Origin: Candidatus Poribacteria bacterium
GTDB lineage: Bacteria; Poribacteria; WGA-4E; GCA-2687025
Reading direction: 5' to 3'
Length of the DNA: 17,346 nt
Assembly (NCBI GenBank): GCA_002687025.1
Contig: NYZG01000142.1
Span: forward strand, 1-17,346
Position 1 is the first letter of the stretch. Every line of letters begins with the position of its first letter. Both the position numbers and the translations under genes were made by a program. The notes beneath the pieces are model-generated. The model had not been told where the DNA came from, ran no database searches, and was given only the letters and a program-made list of their open reading frames with translations. This document shows, piece by piece, positions 6,614-13,051 of the stretch.

Positions 6614-8550
6614 CGCACAAGCCATCCGGCCCGCAGCGCGCCACACGCCAGGTGACCGCCAAGGCCGTTGTCCTCGGCGCCCTTTTCATACCGATCAACT
6701 CCTACTGGATCATGACGACGGAGATCGTGTGGTACTCGGGCCACCCGACGGTCGTCTCCTTGTTCTTCAACGCGGTGTTCCTGCTTTTCGCGCTATCGCT
6801 GGGCAACCTGGGTGTGCGGCGCCTGTGGCCGAGCGCGGCGCTCCGCGACGACGAGATCCTCGTCGTGTATTCGATGGCGGGAATCGCCTCTGCCATCGCC
6901 AGCCATGACATGATGGAAATACTCGTCCCGGCGGTAGGCCATGGGTTCTGGTTCGACACGCCGGAGAACGACTGGGAGGGCCTCTTCCAGCACCTTCTGC
7001 CATCCTGGCTCACGATCAGCAACGAATCGGTGTTGCGCGGGTATTACGAGGGCGACTCCACCCTGTACGACGGCGACACGCTGCGTGTCTGGTTCGTCCC
7101 CACGCTGTGGTGGTGCCTCTTCATCACGGTGCTTGTGTTCGTGATGCTCTGCTTCAACTCGATCGTGCGACGCCAGTGGACGGAGGAAGAAAAGCTTGCG
7201 TACCCCGTCATCCAACTCCCTGTGGAGATCGCGGGTGACGCCCGGCGTTTCTTCGGGCGCCGGCTGGTATGGGCGGGTATCGCGCTGGGCATCTTCCTCG
7301 AGGCCTACAACGGCTCGAAGACCCTGTTCCCCGCGCTGCCTCTCATCCCGTATGCGCGGCGCAACATCGGCGCGCTGCTGTTCACCGAGAAGCCGTGGTC
7401 GGTGCTCAGCGGGATTAGCGTCGCCTTCTACCCGTACATCATCGGCCTGGGCTTCTTCATTCCACTCGACCTGTCGTTCTCCTGTTGGTTCTTCTTCTGG
7501 ACCTGGCAATTGCAGCGGGTGCTGGCCGACGCGCTGGGTATGCGGTCGTTGCCGGGCTTCCCGTACATCACGGAACAGACGGCGGGCGGCTATCTTGCGC
7601 TGGGGTTCCTCGCACTGTGGGTCACGAGACGCCACCTGCATCGCGTCGGACGGCATCTCGTGGCCGGCCGGGAATTCGACGACGAGGAGCGGGAGCCGTT
7701 CAGCTATCGCGTTGCCGTGGGCGGCCTGGTCCTCGGGTCGGCGTTCATCGCGACGTTCTGCGTCTATGCCGGCATGTCGCTATGGGCCGTCATAGCGTTC
7801 TTCTCCATATACCTCCTCCTGTCTGTCGCCGTGACGCGCATGCGCGCGGAGCTCGGCACGCCGGTGCACGATCTGCACTATGCCGGGCCCGAGCAGATGA
7901 TGACGATGGTTGGGGGCACGCGGTCCATCGGGGCGCGCAACCTGACGATCATGTCGCTCTTCTGGTTCCTGACGCGGGCGTACCGTGGCCATCCGATGCC
8001 GCACCAGCTCGAGGGATTCAAGATGGCCGAGCGCGTGGGGCTGGGCAACCGTCGGCTGGTAATCGCGATGACGGTCGCTGTGGTGCTCGGGGCGTTCACG
8101 TCGTTCTGGGCGTTCCTCGATCTGGGGTACCGCTACGGCGCGACGAGCAAGATCGTCGGGCCGGCGCTGTGGTTCGGAACTGAGACGTACACGCGCCTCC
8201 AGGGATGGCTGACGGCTCCGCAGGACACGGACGTGATCCGCATCGTGTTCCACTTCGTAGGCGCCGGGATGACCCTCGTCTTCGCGGCGATGCGTTCGCG
8301 GTTCGTGTGGTGGCCCCTGCACCCGGCGGGTTACGCGGTGTCCAGCAGTTGGGGTCTGCACGTGTTCTGGTCGTGTCTCTTCGCCAGTTGGGTCATCAAG
8401 TGGACGACGCTGCGGTTCTACGGCTTGCGGGCGCACGCGCAGGTGGGCAGGTTCCTAATGGGCGTCATCCTGGGCGAGGGAGCGGCAAGGAGCGTATGGG
8501 GGCTCGCGAGCGTCGCGACGGGGATGCCTCTAGGCACCGGCCATTGGTAG
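6610..8550 (+). CDS. DUF6785/DUF6784 family polytopic membrane protein (transporter-like)
   Basis: This 646-aa integral membrane protein has on the order of a dozen hydrophobic segments through its length, for example about residues 17-35, 47-66, 84-103 and 165-183. It has the hallmark of the DUF6785/DUF6784 group seen in many planctomycete-, armatimonad- and Poribacteria-like genomes: a cytoplasmic-looking block WTEEEKLAYPVIQLPVE (190-206), preceded by two N-terminal spans and followed by TPVHDLHYAGPEQMM in the C-terminal half. The group is thought to be distantly related to oligopeptide-type (OPT) transporters, and the KLAYP block resembles theirs; I hold this relation with moderate confidence. 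Substrate and direction are unknown. Uptake of the compound processed by the neighbouring sulfatase, TIM-barrel and lactonase-like enzymes is a reasonable inference. ATG 6610 is the first possible start in this frame after an in-frame stop at 6547. It has no ribosome binding site and relies on the mini-ORF overlap. It is convergent with the next gene, 5 bases apart. Confidence 0.82.
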   Translation: MTHKPSGPQRATRQVTAKAVVLGALFIPINSYWIMTTEIVWYSGHPTVVSLFFNAVFLLFALSLGNLGVRRLWPSAALRDDEILVVYSMAGIASAIASHDMMEILVPAVGHGFWFDTPENDWEGLFQHLLPSWLTISNESVLRGYYEGDSTLYDGDTLRVWFVPTLWWCLFITVLVFVMLCFNSIVRRQWTEEEKLAYPVIQLPVEIAGDARRFFGRRLVWAGIALGIFLEAYNGSKTLFPALPLIPYARRNIGALLFTEKPWSVLSGISVAFYPYIIGLGFFIPLDLSFSCWFFFWTWQLQRVLADALGMRSLPGFPYITEQTAGGYLALGFLALWVTRRHLHRVGRHLVAGREFDDEEREPFSYRVAVGGLVLGSAFIATFCVYAGMSLWAVIAFFSIYLLLSVAVTRMRAELGTPVHDLHYAGPEQMMTMVGGTRSIGARNLTIMSLFWFLTRAYRGHPMPHQLEGFKMAERVGLGNRRLVIAMTVAVVLGAFTSFWAFLDLGYRYGATSKIVGPALWFGTETYTRLQGWLTAPQDTDVIRIVFHFVGAGMTLVFAAMRSRFVWWPLHPAGYAVSSSWGLHVFWSCLFASWVIKWTTLRFYGLRAHAQVGRFLMGVILGEGAARSVWGLASVATGMPLGTGHW

Positions 8551-8555
8551 AGGCT

Positions 8556-8846
8556 TCACCAGCGGGCCTTGCCCGCGGCCGTGACGCGCCGTCGCCAGGA
8601 GGCGCGGATGTGGCGCCTCGCCGCCTCGTCTCCGGCGCTCGAAGCTCCCCCGACGATCGTCGCTTGCATGAGCCTGGCGTGGCGCTGTCGCGTCGCCTCG
8701 CGTCGCGCCTCGGAGCGGCGCTGCAACACCCATGCGCCGAGGGCTCCCAGCGGAGCGGACAGCGCCAGCGCTACGACGCCACCGAACGCGCCCGACTCAC
8801 TCAACCGGGCCAGGGCCGGAGCCGCTGTGGCGATCGCGTCTGGCAT
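8556..8846 (-). CDS. Small single-span membrane protein with a basic tail
   Basis: I do not recognise this 96-aa protein. It has a short N-terminal part (MPDAIATAAPALARLSESG), one transmembrane segment at about 20-41, and a strongly basic, Arg/Ala-rich C-terminal half. By the positive-inside rule this places the tail in the cytoplasm. The frame is open further upstream to 8996, but ATG 8846 is selected by a GGAGGA 4 bases before it and by a TATACT -10 element at 8881-8876. Codon use fits the surroundings. It is convergent with the DUF6785 gene and divergent from the DUF1232 gene, sharing the AT-rich island at 8873-8882. An inverted repeat GCGGGC-CTT-GCCCGC lies in its last codons at 8562-8576. 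It may be a real small membrane gene; a spurious frame is less likely given the ribosome site. Confidence 0.62.
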   Translation of the reverse strand: MPDAIATAAPALARLSESGAFGGVVALALSAPLGALGAWVLQRRSEARREATRQRHARLMQATIVGGASSAGDEAARRHIRASWRRRVTAAGKARW

Positions 8847-8850
8847 GGCT

Positions 8851-8856
8851 TCCTCC
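8851..8856 (-). promoter_or_regulatory. Ribosome binding site deciding the start of the small basic membrane protein
   Basis: GGAGGA on the minus strand, 4 bases before ATG 8846, within a longer purine run. It is the main evidence that the 96-aa frame is translated from here rather than from the farther upstream ATG. Confidence 0.65.
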
Positions 8857-8872
8857 TCTGCTGCCGGGACGT

Positions 8873-8882
8873 TATAGTATAC
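8873..8882. promoter_or_regulatory. AT-rich island with opposed -10 elements for two divergent genes
   Basis: In otherwise GC-rich sequence, TATAGT (8873-8878, plus strand) and TATACT (8881-8876, minus strand) each match 5 of 6 of the -10 consensus and overlap. Start points would be near 8885 for the DUF1232 gene and near 8869 for the small minus-strand gene. Neither side has an obvious -35, so activators or extended contacts may be needed. The two promoters would exclude each other sterically. Confidence 0.45.
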
Positions 8883-8938
8883 GGGAGCCTTACGGATCCA
8901 TGCGCCGCCGGCCGCGTGTACCCCAGGAGCCGACACCG

Positions 8939-9298
8939 ATGTTCGCCAGCGGCCCGCAGACGGCCACACTCCTGCGCCTTCTGTACCACCTGCCAAACTT
9001 CGTCCGACTTACCCGCCGGCTGTGGAACGATCCCCGCGTGCCGCTGGCGCGCAAGGCGCTCCCTCTGTTCTTCGCTGCCATCGCGGCGATCGCGGGCCTG
9101 GCGTATGTCGTCCGTCCGGTCGACTTCATCCTCGACTACCTGCCGGTTATCGGCCGCCTGGACGATGTCGCGATCCTGGCGTTCCTGCTCATCGCGCCCG
9201 GCGTCTGGCTGTTTATCAAGCTCGCGCCGCCGGATGTTGTGCGCGACCACGTGAAAGCGATCGACGACGGCCGCGCGGCGCCGGGCGCGGGCGCGTAA
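8939..9298 (+). CDS. DUF1232 (YkvA-type) membrane protein
   Basis: DUF1232 proteins are small, widespread and of unknown function. This 119-aa version carries the family core: DPRVPLARKALP (31-42), then a hydrophobic segment (43-57), the signature RPVDFILDYLPVIGRLDDV (59-77) and a second hydrophobic segment (78-95). It ends in a soluble tail with RDHVKAIDDGRAAPGAGA. This suggests two membrane spans with the signature between them. ATG 8939 is chosen because AGGAG (8925-8929) lies 9 bases upstream. ATG 8900 in the same frame would add 13 residues (MRRRPRVPQEPTP) and lacks a well-placed site. The gene follows the divergent AT-rich promoter island and is monocistronic as far as can be seen, since the next gene has its own promoter. 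Confidence 0.87.
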   Translation: MFASGPQTATLLRLLYHLPNFVRLTRRLWNDPRVPLARKALPLFFAAIAAIAGLAYVVRPVDFILDYLPVIGRLDDVAILAFLLIAPGVWLFIKLAPPDVVRDHVKAIDDGRAAPGAGA

Positions 9299-9363
9299 CG
9301 CCACGCGACGGCGAGCCGTTCTACATCGCCGTGCGTCTTCGCCCCGACGCCGGGGAAAGAACT

Positions 9364-9392
9364 TTGGATATGCGATGCCGCGCAACTATAAT
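9364..9392 (+). promoter_or_regulatory. Sigma-70-type promoter of the TPR gene
   Basis: A perfect TATAAT (9387-9392) is preceded after 17 bases by TTGGAT (9364-9369), which keeps the key TTG. The predicted start is near 9399, about 30 bases before the ATG at 9428. A short GC hairpin (CCCCG at 9342-9346, CGGGG at 9351-9355) just upstream might mark the end of the DUF1232 transcript but has no U-tract. Confidence 0.65.
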
Positions 9393-9427
9393 TCCGTGGT
9401 CTGCGGAAATAGGAGAGACCACCCGGC

Positions 9428-10468
9428 ATGAACGACCGACGCACCTTCCTCGAGGACGATCAGGACCAGGACCGATTCCTCGAAACCGTCAACCGCGGAG
9501 TGGAATTCGCCCGCGAGCGCGCCGTGCCACTCACGTTCGCTGGCGTGGCCGCGGTGTTGGTGATCCTACTCGGCGTCTGGCTCGTCAACCAGCGCGCGGA
9601 CGCTGGCGTGGCGGCTTACGTCGATATGCACGAGGCGCTGACGGCGTACGCCGCTGCCGGGCAGGCCTCGGCCGATGCGCGCGCCTCTGAACTCACGGCG
9701 GTGATTGGACAGCTGGCGTCCATCGACGGCGGTCCATACGATGCCCGGGCCCGATACACAGAGGGACGGGCGCTCCTCGACAACGGCTCCGCGCCGCAGG
9801 CCGCGCAGGTCTTCCTCGGCGCCGCGACCCCCGACAACGGCCCGTTCGGGCTCTACTCGCATCTGGGCTACGCGTCTGCCCTCGCGGCCCAGGAGGACTG
9901 GGCCGGAGCCATCAGCGCATACTCGGACGCCTCGCTCACTCCCTTTGCAGCCGTTCCCGGCTATGACGCCGCGTGGACGGAAGCCGCCCTGCGGCGCGGC
10001 GAAATGGCGCGCATGCTCGGCCGTCCCGACGAGGCCAAACAGGCGTACGAGAGCGTTGTGGCGGCGTACGAGCAGAGACGCGACGGAGCCATCGGCGATC
10101 GCGCGTCCGAGCTGGCCGAGAACGCGGCGACCTTCCTTGCCGCGCAGGACCCCACGGCATCGCCTGCGGCCGACCTGACGGCGGCGCATGTGGCGCTACA
10201 GACGTGGGTCAGCGCGACGCTCGCGAAGCCAGAGGCGGAACGCGCCGGCCTTACGGACGCCGTGCGGATACAGAAGCAGATCGAGGAACACCTGGAGGCC
10301 CGGGTAGAGATCGCGACCGCGGTGGCGGAGGGCTCGCCTGAATCGGCCAGTTTCCGGTATGGCGTCGCGATGGGCGACACGACGATCGCCCCCGCTCAGA
10401 ATGACTATCAGCGCGCGAAGCTGGAGCTGAGCCGCGTCGACACGATGGGCCCCGCGACCGGCGAGTGA
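9428..10468 (+). CDS. Membrane-anchored tetratricopeptide-repeat protein (YfgM/TPR_21-like)
   Basis: The 346-aa protein has an N-terminal charged stretch rich in Asp/Glu, one transmembrane segment at about 33-53 (LTFAGVAAVLVILLGVWLV), and then an Ala-rich all-helical region. TPR-like helix pairs are visible at about 103-230: ARYTEGRALLDNG, GLYSHLGYASALAAQEDW, YDAAWTEAALRRGEMARMLG and DEAKQAYESVVAAYEQ. This is the architecture of YfgM-type proteins, inner-membrane proteins with a periplasmic TPR domain that assist export or envelope assembly. A remote BamD/CpoB-like role is also possible. The tail (about 255-346) is helical and of unknown function. The start is supported by AGGAG at 9411-9415, though 12 bases away, and by the promoter just upstream. 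It ends 137 bases before mutS2, which has its own promoter. Confidence 0.72.
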   Translation: MNDRRTFLEDDQDQDRFLETVNRGVEFARERAVPLTFAGVAAVLVILLGVWLVNQRADAGVAAYVDMHEALTAYAAAGQASADARASELTAVIGQLASIDGGPYDARARYTEGRALLDNGSAPQAAQVFLGAATPDNGPFGLYSHLGYASALAAQEDWAGAISAYSDASLTPFAAVPGYDAAWTEAALRRGEMARMLGRPDEAKQAYESVVAAYEQRRDGAIGDRASELAENAATFLAAQDPTASPAADLTAAHVALQTWVSATLAKPEAERAGLTDAVRIQKQIEEHLEARVEIATAVAEGSPESASFRYGVAMGDTTIAPAQNDYQRAKLELSRVDTMGPATGE

Positions 10469-10528
10469 ATGTCTCGTGGCCGAGATGCCCGATATGGGGC
10501 AGGGGCGTGTCTCAGCCGCCGGATTGGC

Positions 10529-10557
10529 TTGACATCACGTTTCTCGGACACTAGACT
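10529..10557 (+). promoter_or_regulatory. Strong sigma-70-type promoter for mutS2-dnaG-rpoD
   Basis: A perfect TTGACA (10529-10534) is separated by exactly 17 bases from TAGACT (10552-10557, 4 of 6 to consensus). The start would be near 10564, leaving a leader of about 42 bases before the mutS2 ATG. No other clear promoter is seen before dnaG or rpoD, so this one probably feeds all three. Confidence 0.68.
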
Positions 10558-10605
10558 CACCAAGAGCGAGCTACCCGGAAACGGAATCTTTACAAAGGCG
10601 GTCGC

Positions 10606-13005
10606 ATGCGTTTTGGCGACAGCGCGATTCTTGAATTCGGGAAGTTCACCGACGTACTGTCGGGATACGCGGTCTCCACCCCGGGGAAGACCCGCGTCGG
10701 CGCGATGTTCCCATCCACCGACCCCTCCTGGATTCGCCGCGAGCTGACCGCCTGCGACGAGATGGCCGAGATCCAGGGATCGCCCTCGCCTCTTGTTCTG
10801 CACGGGCTCCACGACGTCACGACGCAGATCATGCACCTGTCGAAAGGCGGGGTGCTGGACGCCGAATCGCTGCTCGCCGTGGCGAAGAACATCAGCGTCG
10901 CGGCTCGCGTGCGTGGATTCCTCGACAAGCTGGACGTCGCCGCCGCCTACCCCACGCTGGCGGGCCGGGCCAGCCTGCTGGTCGGCTTGCCGCCCGTCCT
11001 CGCCCTAATCGACCGCGTGGTGAGCTCCGAGGGCGAGGTGCGCGACAGCGCCAGCGACGAACTCGGCCGCATCCGGTCTCAGCTCCGGCGCACACGGGAC
11101 CGCATTCAGGACCACCTCGATTCCATCCTCCAGGGGTCGACCTACGAGCGCGCCCTGCGAGAGCGCGTCGTGACCATCCGCAACGGTCGGTACGTGATCC
11201 CCGTGAAGCAGGACTTCAGCGGGACGATCCGCGGCGTGATGCAGGGGCAGTCGAGTTCCGGCCTCACCGTCTTCGTCGAGCCGATGCCCGTCGTCGAGAT
11301 GAACAACAAGCTCAACGAGCTCCTCGGCGAAGAGGAGCGCGAGGTTGCCCGCATCCTCGCGGCGACGAGCGACGCGCTGCGCGAGCATGTCGACGACCTG
11401 CGGAATAACGCCGACGCGCTTACCGAGCTCGACTTCCTGCGGGCCAAGGCCAGCTACAGCCTCGACTACCGGTGCCGCGCGCCAATCGTCCCGGACGCGC
11501 CACGCGTCGACCTGAGGGGAGCCAGGCATCCACTGCTCGAACGGCTCTTCCGTGACGAACGGGCCAAGGGACAGCCGGCCGAGGGCCGCACGGTGATTCC
11601 GCTGACCTTGAGCTTCGACGGCGACGCGCGGGGCATCGTCATCACCGGCCCCAACACCGGCGGGAAGACCGTCGCGCTGAAGACGCTCGGGTTACTCGCC
11701 GCGGTCGCGCAGTCGGGAATGCACATCCCCGTCGAGAAGGGCTCCGCCCTCGGCGTTTTCGACGCCATCTACGCCGACATCGGGGACGAGCAGAGCATCG
11801 AGCAGAGCCTCAGCACCTTCTCGTCGCACATGACGAAGATCATCCGCGTAGTGAAGGAGGCGACGCCGAAGGCGCTGGTCCTCCTCGACGAGGTAGGCGC
11901 TGGCACCGACCCGGTCGAGGGCGCCGCTCTGGCGACCTCGATCATCGACGAACTCGTCGGCCGCGGCGCCCACGTGATGGTCACCACGCACCATGGCGCC
12001 CTCAAGGTCTACGCTCACGAGCACGAGCATATCATCAACGCGGCGATGCAGTTCGACGAGGCGTCGCTCGCCCCGACCTACCATCTTGTCACCGGCACGC
12101 CCGGCAGCAGCCATGCCCTGCGAGTCACCGAACGTCTCGGCATGCCGTCCGCGGTTCTGGACATCGCGCGCGATCGGGTAGGCAGCGGCGCCGTCGAGAT
12201 GGAGCGCCTGATCGAGGACGTAGACAGGCTGCGGCGTGAACTGGACACCGAGCAGAGGCGCCTGCGCGAGACCCTGGAGCGGGCCGAGGCGAAGCGCCTT
12301 GAGCACGAAACCCGGGCCGAGGACCTGCGCGTCCACAGAGCGGACCTGAAACGGCAGGCCTCCGAAGACGCGGACGCCGTCCTCCGCGATGCGCGCGGCC
12401 TGGTCGAGCGCACGGTCGCAGACCTGCGACGCACGAGCGCGTCCAAGGAGTCCATAGCCGCCGCGCACCGCGACATCGCGGCAGCGCGCGTCGACCTGCG
12501 CGGCGAGTTGGCCCACGCCCCGACGGAACGCGACGACCCGGCAGATCCGCTCTGCGAAGGCGACCTCGTCCACATCAAGGACATGGCCGCCGACGGCGTG
12601 GTGCTGAGCGATTACGACGGCTCCGGGACGGTTCGCGTCCGCGCCGGGTCGTTGACGGTCACGGTCCGCAGGGGAGAAGTCGAGAGGCGAGAGCCGTCGG
12701 CGCTGGATTCGCTTCTGCCCAAGAAGTACCGAGCGATGGCCTCCGAGAAGCGCGCCACGATCAGCGCCGACCTTCACGTTATCGGGATGCGCGCGGGCGA
12801 AGCGCTCGACGAGACCGACAAGTACCTGGACGACGCGACACTGAGTGGGCTCGAGAAAGTGTCGATTGTGCACGGCAAGGGCACCGGCGCGCTGCGGCGG
12901 ACGCTGCACGAGCACTTCCGCGCGCACCCGCAGGTGAGCGCGTACCGGCTGGGCACGCTCGACGAGGGCGGCGCCGGCGTCACGATGGTGACGCTCCGCG
13001 ACTGA
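10606..13005 (+). CDS. mutS2: Endonuclease MutS2 / ribosome-collision rescue factor
   Basis: MutS2 is a dimeric ATPase with a C-terminal Smr domain. It has been linked to suppression of recombination and, in Bacillus (RqcU), to splitting of stalled ribosomes. The 799 residues are normal for the family. The MutS-like core domains run to about 320. The ATPase follows, with Walker A GPNTGGKT (348-355) and Walker B LVLLDEVGAGTDP around D428-E429, then the TTHHGALK switch region and MutS2-specific long helices (about 510-630, GluArg-rich, coiled-coil). A KOW-like beta segment is at about 645-690. The Smr domain is at about 720-799 with HGKGTGALR (756-764). The Smr motif that is LDLRG in Bacillus is LHVIG here (723-727), close to a variant seen in other MutS2 proteins. 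The MutS mismatch-recognition domain is absent, as expected. AAAGG lies 7 bases before the ATG. dnaG follows after 46 bases. Confidence 0.96.
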   Translation: MRFGDSAILEFGKFTDVLSGYAVSTPGKTRVGAMFPSTDPSWIRRELTACDEMAEIQGSPSPLVLHGLHDVTTQIMHLSKGGVLDAESLLAVAKNISVAARVRGFLDKLDVAAAYPTLAGRASLLVGLPPVLALIDRVVSSEGEVRDSASDELGRIRSQLRRTRDRIQDHLDSILQGSTYERALRERVVTIRNGRYVIPVKQDFSGTIRGVMQGQSSSGLTVFVEPMPVVEMNNKLNELLGEEEREVARILAATSDALREHVDDLRNNADALTELDFLRAKASYSLDYRCRAPIVPDAPRVDLRGARHPLLERLFRDERAKGQPAEGRTVIPLTLSFDGDARGIVITGPNTGGKTVALKTLGLLAAVAQSGMHIPVEKGSALGVFDAIYADIGDEQSIEQSLSTFSSHMTKIIRVVKEATPKALVLLDEVGAGTDPVEGAALATSIIDELVGRGAHVMVTTHHGALKVYAHEHEHIINAAMQFDEASLAPTYHLVTGTPGSSHALRVTERLGMPSAVLDIARDRVGSGAVEMERLIEDVDRLRRELDTEQRRLRETLERAEAKRLEHETRAEDLRVHRADLKRQASEDADAVLRDARGLVERTVADLRRTSASKESIAAAHRDIAAARVDLRGELAHAPTERDDPADPLCEGDLVHIKDMAADGVVLSDYDGSGTVRVRAGSLTVTVRRGEVERREPSALDSLLPKKYRAMASEKRATISADLHVIGMRAGEALDETDKYLDDATLSGLEKVSIVHGKGTGALRRTLHEHFRAHPQVSAYRLGTLDEGGAGVTMVTLRD

Positions 13006-13036
13006 TCGTCTACGGCGGCGAACGAGTGCGAACGCG

Positions 13037-13043
13037 AAGGAGG
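13037..13043 (+). promoter_or_regulatory. Near-perfect ribosome binding site of dnaG
   Basis: AAGGAGG lies 8 bases before ATG 13052. It fixes the dnaG start and shows that this organism uses canonical anti-Shine-Dalgarno pairing, which supports the start choices made elsewhere in the window. Confidence 0.8.
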
Positions 13044-13051
13044 GGCCGGAT

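Noticed and set aside
8562..8576. Perfect hairpin GCGGGC-CTT-GCCCGC near the convergent gene ends, considered as a bidirectional terminator
   Set aside because: There is no run of T on either strand after the stem, and it lies inside the last codons of the minus-strand gene. It may still slow transcription but does not meet the intrinsic terminator pattern.
8732..8938. Longer N-terminal form of the DUF1232 protein starting at 8732
   Set aside because: The extra residues are Arg/Pro-rich, overlap the small minus-strand gene and its promoter, and have no ribosome site; ATG 8939 has AGGAG at proper spacing.
9342..9355. CCCCG/CGGGG hairpin after the DUF1232 gene, considered as a terminator
   Set aside because: Only five base pairs and followed by AAAGAACTTT rather than a U-tract; too weak to call.
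10486..10501. TGCCC/GGGCA hairpin between the TPR gene and mutS2, considered as a terminator
   Set aside because: Five base pairs, no U-tract; such short GC hairpins are frequent in this DNA.
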